DNA from: Campylobacter sp. RM16187
GTDB taxonomy: Bacteria; Campylobacterota; Campylobacteria; Campylobacterales; Campylobacteraceae
NCBI RefSeq assembly: GCF_025319965.1
Contig: NZ_CP012549.1
Coordinates: 558,001-622,000 of the forward strand
DNA length: 64,000 nt
Reading direction: 5' to 3'
Shown here: piece by piece, positions 9,608 through 19,736 of the stretch
How positions within the stretch are numbered: the stretch's first letter is position 1
Layout of the letters: each line of letters begins with the position of its first letter
Program-made: the position numbers and the translations under genes
Notes under the pieces: generated by a model
What the model saw: the letters and a program-made list of their open reading frames with translations, nothing else
Database searches by the model: none
Told to the model about the DNA's origin: nothing

Positions 9608-10930
9608 ATGACTGGTATAGTTATGTTTATAGCCGCTCTTTTGATGCTTGGTATAGGCTTTTCTGTCGCTTTTACATTTGGAGCTGTTGCGGTTCTTTTT
9701 GGTCTTATTGGTGGCATGGTTGAGAGCTTTGGAGATGGTGGCGGCTTTATTGGCGGACTTGAAGTTTTTAAAGAGATGTTTGCTTTTATGCCATATAGAA
9801 TTTTCTCAATCATGGAGAATAAAATTCTCATCGCCGTTCCACTATTTGTGTTTATGGGTATTGTTTTACAAAAGACAAAGCTTGCTGAGCGTTTGCTTGA
9901 ATCAATGGCGTTTTTGTTTGGTGAAATTCGCGGTGGTGTGGCTATAAGCACTGTTTTAGTAGGAGCTTTGCTTGCGGCTTCAACAGGAGTTGTTGGCGCA
10001 AGTGTCGTCGCAATGGGTGTTATGAGCCTTCCTGTAATGCTTAAATATAAATACAATAAATCTTTAGCCTGTGGAACCATATGCGCATCAGGAACTCTTG
10101 GGCAAATCATTCCTCCATCTATAGTGCTTATAATTTTAGGCGATGTGTTTTCCGTGCCTGTGGGCGATCTTTTTAAAGGCGCAGTAGCCCCGGGACTAGC
10201 TCTTGTAGGTATTTATGTAGCTTATATTCTTATTATCTCTTATCTGCATAAAGATTATGCTCCGGCTGTTATTGAAGAAAGTGAAATCCCTAAAAGTAGA
10301 CAAATTTTAAATGCTCTCAAGGCTATCTTGCCTCCTCTTGTGCTTGTATTGCTTGTTTTGGGTTCTATATTTAACGGTATTGCCACACCTACTGAGAGCT
10401 CTGCATTTGGTTGCGTAGGAGCTCTAGTTTTATCCATATTTTATAAGACATTTTCATTTAAAATGCTAAAAGAAACCCTTGAAGAGACTGTAAAAACCAC
10501 GGCCATAGTATTTACTATCCTTGTCGGTGCAACTGCTTTTTCAATGGTTTTTAGCTATACGGGAGGAGATGAGATAGTAGAAGAGGTAATGTCAAATTTA
10601 CCCGGTGAAAAATGGGGTTTTATACTATTAACCATGATTGTAATTTTTGCTCTTGGATTTTTTATAGATTTCGTTGAGATATCATATATAGTTTTGCCTA
10701 TTTTAGTGCCGATAGTTGCAAATTTGGGTATCAATCCTCTATATTTTGCCATTATTGTGGCTATGAATTTACAGACTTCGTTTTTGACTCCGCCTTTTGG
10801 TTTTAGCCTGTTTTATCTAAAGGGAGTGGCGCCATCGTCTATAAAAACTACAGATATTTATAGGGGGGTTATACCGTTTATAATTTTGCAGATTTTGGTT
10901 TTGGCGGCATTTTTAGTCATACTTTTATAA
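9608..10930 (+). CDS. dctM: TRAP transporter large permease (DctM type)
   Basis: The large membrane subunit of a TRAP transporter, about twelve helices in 440 residues, belonging to the ion transporter superfamily. Typical stretches are AVPLFVFMGIVLQKTKLAERLL, ASTGVVGASVVAMGVMSLPVML, and CASGTLGQIIPPSIVLIILGD, where the IIPPS motif is highly characteristic. It is coupled to dctQ with a one-base gap. The substrate is set by a DctP protein, which is not encoded in this window, so the solute (often a C4-dicarboxylate, 2-oxo acid or sialic acid in the family) cannot be assigned. A G6 run near the 3' end is too short to suggest phase variation. Confidence 0.9.
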   Translation: MTGIVMFIAALLMLGIGFSVAFTFGAVAVLFGLIGGMVESFGDGGGFIGGLEVFKEMFAFMPYRIFSIMENKILIAVPLFVFMGIVLQKTKLAERLLESMAFLFGEIRGGVAISTVLVGALLAASTGVVGASVVAMGVMSLPVMLKYKYNKSLACGTICASGTLGQIIPPSIVLIILGDVFSVPVGDLFKGAVAPGLALVGIYVAYILIISYLHKDYAPAVIEESEIPKSRQILNALKAILPPLVLVLLVLGSIFNGIATPTESSAFGCVGALVLSIFYKTFSFKMLKETLEETVKTTAIVFTILVGATAFSMVFSYTGGDEIVEEVMSNLPGEKWGFILLTMIVIFALGFFIDFVEISYIVLPILVPIVANLGINPLYFAIIVAMNLQTSFLTPPFGFSLFYLKGVAPSSIKTTDIYRGVIPFIILQILVLAAFLVILL

Positions 10931-10988
10931 ATTATACAAAATATTATTGATAAAGAGTTTTTAAATTCAAATATTAATCCTGAAAGAG

Positions 10989-10994
10989 TATAAT
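10989..10994 (+). promoter_or_regulatory. Probable sigma-70 -10 box upstream of the DUF4139 gene
   Basis: A TATAAT hexamer lies about 28 bases before the DUF4139 start codon in an AT-rich intergenic stretch. It is the usual Campylobacter vegetative -10 element; no clear -35 is expected in this genus. Confidence 0.5.
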
Positions 10995-11022
10995 TAACTC
11001 AGATTCTAGATAAGGAGTTAAT

Positions 11023-12444
11023 ATGAAAGAAATTGCTATTACGTCAGCACTTATACTTTGTGCAATGGCCGATGAAAACCTGCTTGAAGTCTATAAAAAT
11101 CAAAGCTTTTTGCATCAAAATTTTACAAACCAAAAGAGCTCTTTTAGTATAAATTTGCCCGAAAATATCAATCAAAACGATATTGACGTGTCAGCTTCGT
11201 GCGAGCTAAGAAGCATTATCTTAAAAGAGCCCGAACTCATTAAAAATAAGATTTACGAGCAGTATGAGGCAGATGTTAAAAAGCTTTCTTTGCTTAATAA
11301 TAAGCTTGTTGCGCTTGATGAGAAATTTAAATTTATCACTATTACAAATCCTATCAAGGTGTCAAATGTCGAGAATGTAAAATCAGATAGCGATAAATTT
11401 TATGATGCGGTTTTGCAAAATTTAAACGAACAAACATCTCTAAAAGAGGAGATTAAAGAGCTAAATAAGAAGATAAATGCTTATAATCTAAAAAAAATTA
11501 AAAAGGCCGATCTTGACTTTGAATGCGATCCAAAGTTTGTTAAAATTTCATATCCTGTAAAGCTTAGCATTAATACGCAAAACAAAGTTTTAGCGGATAC
11601 TACAAAATCAAAAATTTATATAGAGCAAAATTTAGTGGTAAAAAATCCTTTAAGTATCGATATAAACAATCTGACTATCGTGATGTATCCATTTTATTAT
11701 TCGTCAAATTTAACTCCGCCTAAATTTAATCCTTGGTACGAGGGCAAGCCTGAACCCGAAAGAAGCTCTGCTAGGATGATGCAAGAATCCGTTGCCATGA
11801 TGCCTTTGGATTCAAGTAGTAAGCGCGCATACAGTAGTGATATAGAGAGTCAAAATATACAAAACACTCTTGCCAATGTTTGGAAAATTTCAAGAGTAAA
11901 TTTAAAAGCTGACGAGGAGAGTGTATTTAACTACGATAAGCAAAATTTAGACGCTAAATTTGAGATTGTTATAGATGGATATAGCGGCTCAAATGCCTAT
12001 ATAAAGGCAAATTTTATTCCGTTGAAAAGTATAGAATATGCTCTTGCTACATTTAAGATAGACGGCGTAAGTATCGGCAAGGCTTCAAATTTTAAGGCTG
12101 AACCAAATAGCGAGAGTCATGTCTACTTTGGTAAGAATGATCTAATAAATGTGAAAAAAGAGAAAAATACAAATTTTACTAAAGAGTCGTTTTTTGGAGC
12201 AAAGAGTAAAATTTTGGAAGGCTATAACTACGAGGTTAAAAATAATTCAAATTCGGCATGGAGCGTAACTTTGATAGATAGACTTCCTGTGCCTACGCAT
12301 GAAAGTGTAAGTGTATCCACCAAAAACAATCCAAAAGAGAGTGAGATATCTAAAAAAGGCGAGATAAGCTGGAAATTTTACCTAAATCCAAGTGAGAGTA
12401 AGCATATAGAATTTTCATATGAGCTAACTAAGCCTAGCAAGTAA
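11023..12444 (+). CDS. DUF4139 domain-containing protein, probably exported
   Basis: A 473-residue protein of the mucoidy-inhibitor-like DUF4139 family. The N-terminus is a short hydrophobic segment (EIAITSALILCAMADE) that can act as a signal peptide. A coiled-coil segment follows (about residues 85-165, rich in K, L and E), then a beta-rich C-terminal half with the family-like ending EGYNYEVKNNSNSAWSVTLID and SKKGEISWKFYLNPSE. Function is unknown; proteins of this family are predicted to be surface or periplasmic. The ATG follows TAAGGAG with good spacing. It has its own -10 box and does not appear coupled to dctM or pycB. Confidence 0.7.
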   Translation: MKEIAITSALILCAMADENLLEVYKNQSFLHQNFTNQKSSFSINLPENINQNDIDVSASCELRSIILKEPELIKNKIYEQYEADVKKLSLLNNKLVALDEKFKFITITNPIKVSNVENVKSDSDKFYDAVLQNLNEQTSLKEEIKELNKKINAYNLKKIKKADLDFECDPKFVKISYPVKLSINTQNKVLADTTKSKIYIEQNLVVKNPLSIDINNLTIVMYPFYYSSNLTPPKFNPWYEGKPEPERSSARMMQESVAMMPLDSSSKRAYSSDIESQNIQNTLANVWKISRVNLKADEESVFNYDKQNLDAKFEIVIDGYSGSNAYIKANFIPLKSIEYALATFKIDGVSIGKASNFKAEPNSESHVYFGKNDLINVKKEKNTNFTKESFFGAKSKILEGYNYEVKNNSNSAWSVTLIDRLPVPTHESVSVSTKNNPKESEISKKGEISWKFYLNPSESKHIEFSYELTKPSK

Positions 12445-12577
12445 CCAGTTTAAAGTTTATAAAGAGAATAGGATTATAATTTTTAATTAAAGCAAATAAA
12501 GATAGAATTATCGGCGATATATTTTTATATTGCCAGTCTATTTTAAGACCAAATTTATAGAGTGAAAAAGGTAGCTT

Positions 12578-14413
12578 ATGCCAAAGAAGTTTATAGATGT
12601 GATGGATACCACCTTTAGGGACGGATTTCAGTCCGTATTTGGTGCAAGAGTTCTTATGGATGACTTTTTGCCTGCGGTTAGCGCGGCGAAAGAAGCCGGT
12701 ATCACACACTTTGAATTTGGCGGTGGAGCTCGCTTTCAAAGCCTTTATTTTTATCTGAACGAAGACGCCTTTACTATGATGGATAAATTTAGAGAAGTCG
12801 TAGGAGCTGAGGCAAATTTGCAAACTCTAAGCAGAGGCGTTAATACCGTAACTCTTGATACGGGAAGCCGCGAGCTTGTCGATCTTCACGCTAAACTTTT
12901 TAAAAAGCACGGCACGACTACGATTAGAAATTTTGACGCGCTTAACGATGTGGAAAATTTAAAATACTCAGGCGAGAGGATAGTTCATCACGGGCTTAAG
13001 CACGAAGTTGTAGTAACTATGATGGATCTGCCTCCCGGATGTGTGGGCGCTCATGATGTGGCGTTTTACGAGCGAATTTTAAGGGAAATTTTAGACGCAG
13101 GCATTCCTTATCATAGCGTTTGCTTTAAAGATGCAAGCGGCACAAGCAGCCCGCAAAAAGTCTATGAAACTATCAAGATGGCTCGCAAGCTACTTCCTGA
13201 AAAAACTCACATTAGACTTCACACTCACGAAACCGCAGGCGTTAGCGTGGCGTGCTATCTAGCTGCACTTGAAGCAGGAGCCGACGGCATCGACCTAGCG
13301 GCAAGTCCTGTAAGTGGGGGCACAAGCCAGCCTGATATACTTACTATGCTGCACGCTTTAAAGGGCAAGGAATTTGACCTTGGCGGACTTGACGTGGAGA
13401 GGGTGCTAAAATACGAAAGAGTACTGAAAGAGTGCCTAAAAGACTACTTCATCCCGCCAGAAGCGACGGAAGTAAGCCCGCTGATACCGTTTTCTCCTAT
13501 GCCGGGCGGCGCACTAACTGCAAATACTCAAATGATGAGAGATAATAATATCTTAGATAAATTTCCTGACGTGATAGACGCTATGCGCGAAGTCGTAGAA
13601 AAGGGCGGTTACGGCACATCTGTAACTCCTGTGAGCCAGTTTTATTTCCAGCAAGCTTTTAATAATGTTCTGTTTGGCAAATGGAAGAAAATCGCCGACG
13701 GATACGGTAAAATGGTGCTTGGATACTTCGGCAAGACCCCATCAAAGCCTGATAAAGAGGTTGTAAAACTTGCAAGCGAGCAGCTAGGACTTAAGCCTAC
13801 TAAAGAAAACGCCATAGATATAGCCGATCGTGATGAGACAAAGTCGGTAAAATTCACAAAAGAGCTTCTTGAAAAAGAGGGCATTAAAACAAGTGAAGAA
13901 AATATATTTATCGCAGCAGCCTGTAAAGAGAAGGGAATTGCATTCTTAAAAGGCGAGGGCAAGGTAAATGTGCGCAAAATTTCGCAAACCGTTAGTGAGC
14001 AAATTTGTGTTGCTAAAGAGAGCAGAGAGCCAATAAATGAAAAATATAACGTCGTAGTAAACGGCAAGAAATTTGAGGTTGAAATTTATGATAGCGCAAG
14101 CGGAGCGGTTGAGGTTAAGAGCCTAAAGCCTGCAAGCGATGCTATGCTTCTGCCGCCTGAAATTTCGCCTGCGGGAAGAAAATCTACTAACGAAAACGGC
14201 AGCGGTGAAGCGGTGCTAAGCACACTGCCAGGAAATGTCTTTAAAATTTTAGTTAAGGTCGGTGAAAAGGTGACAAAGGGTCAAAAGATGTTTATCCTAG
14301 AAGCCATGAAAATGGAGATAGAAGTAGTAGCTCCAAAGGATGGCGTAGTAAATTCAATCGAAGTGGAGGTTGGACAAACGATAAAGAACGGGCAAATTTT
14401 GGCGAGGATTTAG
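12578..14413 (+). CDS. pycB: Pyruvate carboxylase subunit B (carboxyltransferase and biotin carrier)
   Basis: Carries the carboxyltransferase and biotin-carrier domains that convert pyruvate to oxaloacetate together with a separate biotin carboxylase (PycA). The N-terminal DRE-TIM-type barrel starts MDTTFRDGFQSVFGARV, a variant of the DTTxRDxxQS motif. HLHTHETAG-like and GADGIDLAASPVSGGTSQPD segments hold metal and substrate residues. A C-terminal biotinyl domain carries the biotinylated lysine in EAMKMEIEV (about K578). The 611-residue length fits the split two-subunit enzyme. Oxaloacetate decarboxylase alpha is the close alternative, but no beta or gamma subunits are present and pckA follows. 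The segment is visibly richer in G+C than the genes at 2-12 kb. Confidence 0.92.
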   Translation: MPKKFIDVMDTTFRDGFQSVFGARVLMDDFLPAVSAAKEAGITHFEFGGGARFQSLYFYLNEDAFTMMDKFREVVGAEANLQTLSRGVNTVTLDTGSRELVDLHAKLFKKHGTTTIRNFDALNDVENLKYSGERIVHHGLKHEVVVTMMDLPPGCVGAHDVAFYERILREILDAGIPYHSVCFKDASGTSSPQKVYETIKMARKLLPEKTHIRLHTHETAGVSVACYLAALEAGADGIDLAASPVSGGTSQPDILTMLHALKGKEFDLGGLDVERVLKYERVLKECLKDYFIPPEATEVSPLIPFSPMPGGALTANTQMMRDNNILDKFPDVIDAMREVVEKGGYGTSVTPVSQFYFQQAFNNVLFGKWKKIADGYGKMVLGYFGKTPSKPDKEVVKLASEQLGLKPTKENAIDIADRDETKSVKFTKELLEKEGIKTSEENIFIAAACKEKGIAFLKGEGKVNVRKISQTVSEQICVAKESREPINEKYNVVVNGKKFEVEIYDSASGAVEVKSLKPASDAMLLPPEISPAGRKSTNENGSGEAVLSTLPGNVFKILVKVGEKVTKGQKMFILEAMKMEIEVVAPKDGVVNSIEVEVGQTIKNGQILARI

Positions 14414-14482
14414 GTGGTTTTGGCTGATATTTTGCTAGAAATTTGAGCTAAAATCAACGATAAAATTTAAAAAGGAAAAACA

Positions 14483-16060
14483 ATGGTAAATGAGATTGAA
14501 AAACTAGGCTTGAGAGACGTTAAAAACGTCTATTATAACCTAAGCTACGACGAGCTTTTCGAGCACGAGAAGAAAAATAACGAAGGCAAGGTAAGTAGCA
14601 ACGGAACATTTATGGTTGATACGGGAATTTTTACCGGAAGAAGCCCTAAAGATAAGTATTTCGTAAAGCAAGATCCAAGCGGCAAATACATCGCTTGGGG
14701 CAAAGTAAATAAACCGATATCAAAAGAGCTTTTTGACAAACTTTTAAAAAAGGCTAAAGAGCAGCTAAGCGGTAAGGAAATTTACGTGCAAGACGCGTTT
14801 TGCGGTTCAAGCGATAAGAGTAAAAAATCGGTTAGATTTGTAACCGAGGTTGCTTGGCAAGCGCATTTCGTAAAAAATATGTTCATAAGACCAAACGAGG
14901 TCGAGCTAGCTAAATTTAAGCTTGATTTTGTAGTTTATAACGCTTGCAAATGCTCAAACGAAAACTACAAAGAAGACGGATTAAATTCAGAAGTTTTTGT
15001 TATCTTTAACGTGGAAGAAAACGTCGCGGTAATCGGCGGAACGTGGTATGGCGGAGAGATGAAAAAGGGAATTTTTTCTATGATGAACTACTGGCTTCCG
15101 CTTGAAGGCAAGCTAAGTATGCACTGCTCTGCAAACGTAGGAGTTAATGGCGATACAGCGCTATTTTTCGGTCTTAGCGGAACAGGCAAAACCACTCTTT
15201 CAACCGATCCGCACCGCAAACTGATCGGCGATGACGAGCACGGATGGGATGATGACGGAGTGTTTAACTTTGAAGGCGGCTGCTACGCAAAATGTATAAA
15301 CCTTGATCCTGAGAGCGAGCCTGAAATTTACGGCGCTATCAAACGCAACGCTCTTCTTGAAAACGTCGTAGCGGACGCAAACGGAACGGTTGATTATAAA
15401 GACGGAAGCAAAACCGAAAACACACGCGTAAGCTATCCGATCGAGCATATAGAAAACCACGAGCCAAGCCTAAGCGCAGGTCATCCTGAGAACATTATCT
15501 TCCTAACGGCAGATGCATTTGGTGTGCTTCCTCCGGTTGCAAAGCTTACAAAAGAGCAGGCGATGTATTATTTTTTAAGCGGATATACGGCTAAAGTTGC
15601 AGGAACAGAGCGCGGTATAACCGAGCCTGTGGCAACATTTTCAGCTTGCTTTGGCGAGCCGTTTATGCCGCTTCATCCAACCGTATATGCCAAACTTCTG
15701 GGCGAGAAGATCGATAAGCACAACGTAAATGTATATCTTGTAAATACGGGCTGGAGCGGCGGCGCTTACGGAGTTGGCAAAAGAATGAGCATAAAGGCTA
15801 CTCGCGCTTGCATAAACGCCATACTTGACGGAAGCATCAGAGAGTGCGAGTTTGAGAATTTTGAGAAATTTAACCTTGCTATCCCAAAAGAGCTAGCAGG
15901 TGTTGAAACAAGACTTCTAAACCCGATAAATACGTGGGAAAATAAAGACGAATACATCGCGATGAGAGATAAGCTTGCCGCTATGTTTGAAGCAAATTTC
16001 AAGCGATATGAAGATGTGAAAGAGGGCGTTGAATACGCAAAAGCCGGCCCTAAAGCTTAA
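14483..16060 (+). CDS. pckA: Phosphoenolpyruvate carboxykinase (ATP)
   Basis: Interconverts oxaloacetate plus ATP with phosphoenolpyruvate plus ADP and CO2 in gluconeogenesis, the step after PycB in organisms that cannot use sugars well. The kinase-1a P-loop GLSGTGKTT is at about residues 230-238, followed by the metal and nucleotide site [11 protein letters not shown]. The N-terminal substrate region contains [15 protein letters not shown]. At 525 residues it is full length. The ATG is preceded by AAAGGA. The 3' end overlaps by 32 bases the proposed TTG start of the following lipoprotein gene. Confidence 0.97.
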   Translation: MVNEIEKLGLRDVKNVYYNLSYDELFEHEKKNNEGKVSSNGTFMVDTGIFTGRSPKDKYFVKQDPSGKYIAWGKVNKPISKELFDKLLKKAKEQLSGKEIYVQDAFCGSSDKSKKSVRFVTEVAWQAHFVKNMFIRPNEVELAKFKLDFVVYNACKCSNENYKEDGLNSEVFVIFNVEENVAVIGGTWYGGEMKKGIFSMMNYWLPLEGKLSMHCSANVGVNGDTALFFGLSGTGKTTLSTDPHRKLIGDDEHGWDDDGVFNFEGGCYAKCINLDPESEPEIYGAIKRNALLENVVADANGTVDYKDGSKTENTRVSYPIEHIENHEPSLSAGHPENIIFLTADAFGVLPPVAKLTKEQAMYYFLSGYTAKVAGTERGITEPVATFSACFGEPFMPLHPTVYAKLLGEKIDKHNVNVYLVNTGWSGGAYGVGKRMSIKATRACINAILDGSIRECEFENFEKFNLAIPKELAGVETRLLNPINTWENKDEYIAMRDKLAAMFEANFKRYEDVKEGVEYAKAGPKA

Positions 16061-17396
16061 ATTTGGGCTGATTGGAGTCTGGCTTGTTTTACTTGCGGGT
16101 TGTGACAGCAGTTACGACCCTACAAGGCTTAAAGAGGCAAGCCAGCCTGAATTTTCTTACATAAGCGACAGTGACGCGCTTAGCTACTTAAACGACTACC
16201 GAAGAGGCTCAGGACTGTTTGGGCTTAAATTTAACGAAAGCCTAAGTCTAGCCTCAAAAAATCACGCCGAATACAGCCTAGCTCACAATCATATGGGGCA
16301 CGATGAAAGCTCTGGTCTTGCTAAATTTACGGGCTCAACGCCTAGCGAAAGAGCAAAAACAGCAGGCTATAGCTCTATGCATGTGCTTGAAAATATAGCT
16401 TATAAGAGCGATTTTATAACCTCCATAGACGGGCTTTTTTCGGCGATTTATCATCGCTTTGCCTTTTTAAATTTGAGCGTAAATGAAGCAGGTTTTGATG
16501 CGGCAACTTCTGATAAATTTAGCGCTTATGTCTTTTTGATGGGCAACTCCGAACTTAACAGCTTTTGTAAGAGAGGCGTAAGCGATAACGGCTCGGGAAG
16601 ATTTTACACAAATGTTTGCGGAGATAAAAACGTCAAGATCAAAGACAGTAGGCTTGAGGGGTTTTTAAAATCAACAAAGCAGCATGTAAAATTTCCCGAT
16701 AAAGTGCCTGTGATGCCTTATTTTAGCGGAGAGATTCCCGATCCTTTTCCTGAGTGCAAGATCACTGCAAACCCTGTTAGTATAGAGTTTAACGAGAGTT
16801 TAAAAGATATAAAATTTGTAAATTTTGAGATTTATAAAGGCGAAGAAAAGCTTAGGAATTTAAAAATTTTAGATCAAAAAAGCGATATAAACCGCAAATT
16901 TTCATCTCATCAGTTTGCGGCGTTTTCAAGAGAGGTATTTAGCTTTAACACCGATTACACCGCAGTTTTTAGCTATACGCAGGAAAATGAACCTAAACAG
17001 ATAAAGTGGAATTTTAAGACCAAGACGCTTAAATTTCCTTACTTTGAAGCAAACGATGGCGATGTGCTAAGCGTAAAGCCTGATATGATATATGAAATTT
17101 TCTTTCGCCCAAAGGATTGTAATGATCTGCTTACGAGCTACTCCTACAACTCGTCCGCGCTTTTAAATTCCGAAGTTAAGCAAAGCGGAACAAACACCCT
17201 AAGCGTGAAGTTAAGTGGTATGCAAGGCGATATGCTTACGATAAAGACGAGCGGTGGAGATGAGGTTAAAGTTAGGCTTAGCGCAAGTTCGCCAAAAGCG
17301 CAAAAAGAGCGTAAAGAATATATCATAAAATCCGCTCTCATGGTGCTTGGCGTGATAATCGTGTTTATAATAATAGGTAGAACATTAAGGAGGTAG
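16029..17396 (+). CDS. CAP/SCP-domain lipoprotein with C-terminal membrane helix
   Basis: A 455-residue protein with a lipoprotein signal (basic [10 protein letters not shown], hydrophobic core, lipobox LLAGC with the modified Cys near residue 25). A CAP (cysteine-rich secretory protein) domain spans roughly residues 45-185, seen in [27 protein letters not shown] and ERAKTAGY...ENIAY. A beta-rich middle of unknown type follows, and the protein ends in a strong transmembrane helix ([15 protein letters not shown]) and RTLRR. I place the start at TTG 16029 inside pckA because it gives a complete signal peptide and follows GAAAGAGGG. The gene is 3 bases from argH. Function unknown; bacterial CAP proteins are secreted or surface proteins. 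Confidence 0.75.
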   Translation: MNTQKPALKLKFGLIGVWLVLLAGCDSSYDPTRLKEASQPEFSYISDSDALSYLNDYRRGSGLFGLKFNESLSLASKNHAEYSLAHNHMGHDESSGLAKFTGSTPSERAKTAGYSSMHVLENIAYKSDFITSIDGLFSAIYHRFAFLNLSVNEAGFDAATSDKFSAYVFLMGNSELNSFCKRGVSDNGSGRFYTNVCGDKNVKIKDSRLEGFLKSTKQHVKFPDKVPVMPYFSGEIPDPFPECKITANPVSIEFNESLKDIKFVNFEIYKGEEKLRNLKILDQKSDINRKFSSHQFAAFSREVFSFNTDYTAVFSYTQENEPKQIKWNFKTKTLKFPYFEANDGDVLSVKPDMIYEIFFRPKDCNDLLTSYSYNSSALLNSEVKQSGTNTLSVKLSGMQGDMLTIKTSGGDEVKVRLSASSPKAQKERKEYIIKSALMVLGVIIVFIIIGRTLRR

Positions 17397-17399
17397 GAA

Positions 17400-18788
17400 G
17401 TGAAAAAGATGTGGTCGGGAAGATTTAGCGAGGCTAGCTCAAGGCTTCTTGAGGAGTTTAACGCCTCTATCGGCTTTGATAAGAATTTGTATCGCGAAGA
17501 TATCGCAGGCAGCAAGGCTCATGCTAAGATGCTTGGAGCTTGCGGGATTTTAAAGCCTGATGAAGCGGAGGCCATCATAAAAGGGCTTGACGCGGTTTTA
17601 ACCGAGATAGAAGAGGGTAAATTTGAGTTTAAAATCGAAGATGAAGATATCCATATGAGCGTGGAAAAGCGCCTAAGCGAGATCATCGGAAGCGAGCTTG
17701 GCGGCAGGCTGCATACGGCGCGCAGTAGAAACGATCAGGTCGCGCTTGATTTTCGCCTTTATGCGCAGCGCAGTTCGCTTGAAATCATGAATGAAATTTA
17801 CTCTCTCATCTCTACTCTAAACTCTCTTGCGAGCAGACATCTTGATACGCTAATGCCTGGTTTTACGCACCTTCAGCACGCTCAGCCGATCAGTCTTGCT
17901 TATCATCTGCTTGCGTATGCTTTTATGTTTAAGCGTGATCATGAGCGATTTTCAAGCTCATATGGGCGAAATAACCTTTGTCCGCTTGGCTCAGCCGCAC
18001 TTGCAGGCACGCCTCACCCTATAGATAGGGAGATTGTAGCGCGCGAGCTTAAATTTAGCGGTGTTACGCAAAATGCGATGGATAGCGTTAGCGACCGCGA
18101 CTTCGCACTTGAAATTTTATTTAACATAAGCGTGCTGATGACGCATGCTTCAAGGCTTTGTGAGGAGCTGATACTTTGGAGTTCGCAAGAATTTGGCTTT
18201 GTTACGATTAGCGATACGTATTCGACCGGAAGCTCGATCATGCCTCAGAAGAAAAATCCCGATGTAGCCGAGCTTATCCGCGGAAAAACAGGGCGCGTAA
18301 ATGGAAATTTGATAGCGCTTCTAACCACCATGAAAGGGCTGCCGTTAGCTTATAACAAAGACATGCAAGAGGATAAAGAGGGTGTCTTTGATAGCGTTCA
18401 CACCGCACTTACTTCGGTTCATATCTTAAATGAGATGATGAAAGAGGCGAAATTTAACGAAAAAAATATGCTTGAAGCTACCAAAAAAGGGCATTTAAGC
18501 GCAACCGATCTGGCTGATTTTTTAGTGCGCGAAAAAAATGTACCGTTTAGAACCGCTCATTTTATCACCGGCAAAGCGGTTGCAAAAGCTGAAAATTTAG
18601 GCGTTGATCTAAGCGAGCTTAACTCTAAGCAGCTAAAAGAAGTAGATGAAAATTTAGATGAAAATGCGGTTAAATTTTTGGATTTATATGCTTCAAAAGA
18701 GGCTAGAACTTCGCTTGGCGGAACGTCAAATTTAAGCGTGCAAAAGCAGATGAATTCGCTTAACGAGTGGCTTAAAGATTTAAGATAG
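17400..18788 (+). CDS. argH: Argininosuccinate lyase
   Basis: Splits argininosuccinate into arginine and fumarate, the last step of arginine synthesis. The 462-residue length is usual. The fumarase/aspartase-superfamily signature [12 protein letters not shown] is at about residues 277-288. The N-terminal MWSGRFSE and the segment [18 protein letters not shown] are diagnostic of ArgH. The GTG start follows a strong AAGGAGGTAG ribosome site that overlaps the end of the lipoprotein gene. The pckA-argH neighbourhood is as I recall it in C. jejuni, apart from the intervening lipoprotein gene. Confidence 0.97.
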   Translation: MKKMWSGRFSEASSRLLEEFNASIGFDKNLYREDIAGSKAHAKMLGACGILKPDEAEAIIKGLDAVLTEIEEGKFEFKIEDEDIHMSVEKRLSEIIGSELGGRLHTARSRNDQVALDFRLYAQRSSLEIMNEIYSLISTLNSLASRHLDTLMPGFTHLQHAQPISLAYHLLAYAFMFKRDHERFSSSYGRNNLCPLGSAALAGTPHPIDREIVARELKFSGVTQNAMDSVSDRDFALEILFNISVLMTHASRLCEELILWSSQEFGFVTISDTYSTGSSIMPQKKNPDVAELIRGKTGRVNGNLIALLTTMKGLPLAYNKDMQEDKEGVFDSVHTALTSVHILNEMMKEAKFNEKNMLEATKKGHLSATDLADFLVREKNVPFRTAHFITGKAVAKAENLGVDLSELNSKQLKEVDENLDENAVKFLDLYASKEARTSLGGTSNLSVQKQMNSLNEWLKDLR

Positions 18789-18799
18789 AGTTTAACAAG

Positions 18800-18828
18800 T
18801 AGGCGAGCATGATAGCACGGCTCGCCTA
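18800..18828. terminator. Bidirectional hairpin between convergent argH and hinT
   Basis: A perfect 9-bp inverted repeat (TAGGCGAGC / GCTCGCCTA) with an 11-nt loop sits in the 48-bp gap between the two convergent genes. T-tracts on either side are weak, so termination is plausible rather than certain. Confidence 0.55.
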
Positions 18829-18836
18829 TAAAATAT

Positions 18837-19190
18837 TTAAAAAGTTGATTGCGGATCGGTAGCGGCGTCAGTCCAGTTAAGTTTTGCTCCGCCAAGCATA
18901 TGAAAATGCAAGTGCATAACCTCTTGACCGCCGTTTTCGCCGTTGTTTGTTACTAGGCGATAACCGCTTTTATCAAGCCCCATAAGAGTTGCGACCTCTT
19001 GGATAAATTTAGTCATCTCGCTCATTAAGCCCGCATCCATCTCTTGGAAATTTTTAAAGTGCTTTTTAGGGATGATGAGGATATGGATAGGCGCTTTTGG
19101 ATTGATGTCGTTAAAAGCTAGAAATTTATCGTTTTCAAGAACCTTGTTGCAAGGGATTTCGCCTGCTACTATCTTTTCAAAAATTGTCAT
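18837..19190 (-). CDS. hinT: HIT-family purine nucleoside phosphoramidase (HinT)
   Basis: A 117-residue histidine-triad hydrolase acting on AMP-lysine or aminoacyl-AMP-type phosphoramidates. The catalytic triad motif HLHFH is at residues 93-97, and the N-terminal TIFEKIVAGEIPCNKV, FNDINPKAPIHILIIPKKH are classic HinT segments. It has an AGGAGAA ribosome site. In C. jejuni, as I recall, the HIT gene lies directly next to pheS; here about 2.2 kb of unrelated DNA separates them. Confidence 0.93.
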   Translation of the reverse strand: MTIFEKIVAGEIPCNKVLENDKFLAFNDINPKAPIHILIIPKKHFKNFQEMDAGLMSEMTKFIQEVATLMGLDKSGYRLVTNNGENGGQEVMHLHFHMLGGAKLNWTDAATDPQSTF

Positions 19191-19327
19191 GATTTTCTCC
19201 TGTTTGAAATTTTCAAATTATAACAAAATATAGTATAAAATTGAGCCTTGTTCCTGTAAGCAAAAATTAATATATATATATATACTTCTAAATAGATAAA
19301 AAATATTTTTAAAATAAAGGATTAATA

Positions 19328-19687
19328 ATGGTTTGCATCCTTTCTATTGAGACTCAGTATTATCAAGCTATTGAAAGGCTTCTAGGGGGTAAGCAGGAAA
19401 GCTATACAGATGTGATCGTATTGCTTACTAAGCATCTTGTGGAATCTAAAATGCGCAAAATGCAAGATATATTAGGAACCGAAGATATATGGTCTGTATT
19501 GTCATCAGAAGGATTTTCTGTACCTAACGATGAGATTGATAGCGCTAGACAGCTTGTAGATTTAGTTGGTAATTTTGAGGTGCCAGATAATCCGGCTTAT
19601 ACCTCTAGGGATGTAGATTTAGAGTTTCTTAAAAGCTCGCTAGATAAGCTTTTGATGATTTCTTCTTTTATTGAGCAACTTCAATAA
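19328..19687 (+). CDS. Unrecognised 119-aa protein, first gene of the hinT-pheS cassette
   Basis: I do not recognise this gene. It encodes 119 residues, mostly predicted helical, with an acidic C-terminal half (DVDLEFLKSSLDKLLMISSF) and no signal peptide or membrane helix. The ATG follows AAAGGA by 7 bases, which supports translation. Upstream is an AT-rich region with an alternating TA run (19271-19284). It reads away from hinT and toward pheS, as do the other genes of this cassette. It resembles neither paralogous protein downstream. Confidence 0.55.
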   Translation: MVCILSIETQYYQAIERLLGGKQESYTDVIVLLTKHLVESKMRKMQDILGTEDIWSVLSSEGFSVPNDEIDSARQLVDLVGNFEVPDNPAYTSRDVDLEFLKSSLDKLLMISSFIEQLQ

Positions 19688-19736
19688 AATATATTTTTTA
19701 GTTGCTATTAATGAATTATTGCTAGGAGTTGTTAAG

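Noticed and set aside
10863-10868. G6 run in dctM as a phase-variable tract
   Set aside because: Too short for typical Campylobacter slipped-strand variation (usually eight or more) and the frame is intact.
14483-16060. Promoter or riboswitch control upstream of pckA
   Set aside because: The 69-bp gap after pycB shows only a ribosome site; no conserved structure visible.
19271-19284. Alternating TA run upstream of the 119-aa gene as a regulatory microsatellite
   Set aside because: Only seven units in a very AT-rich region; no evidence beyond composition.
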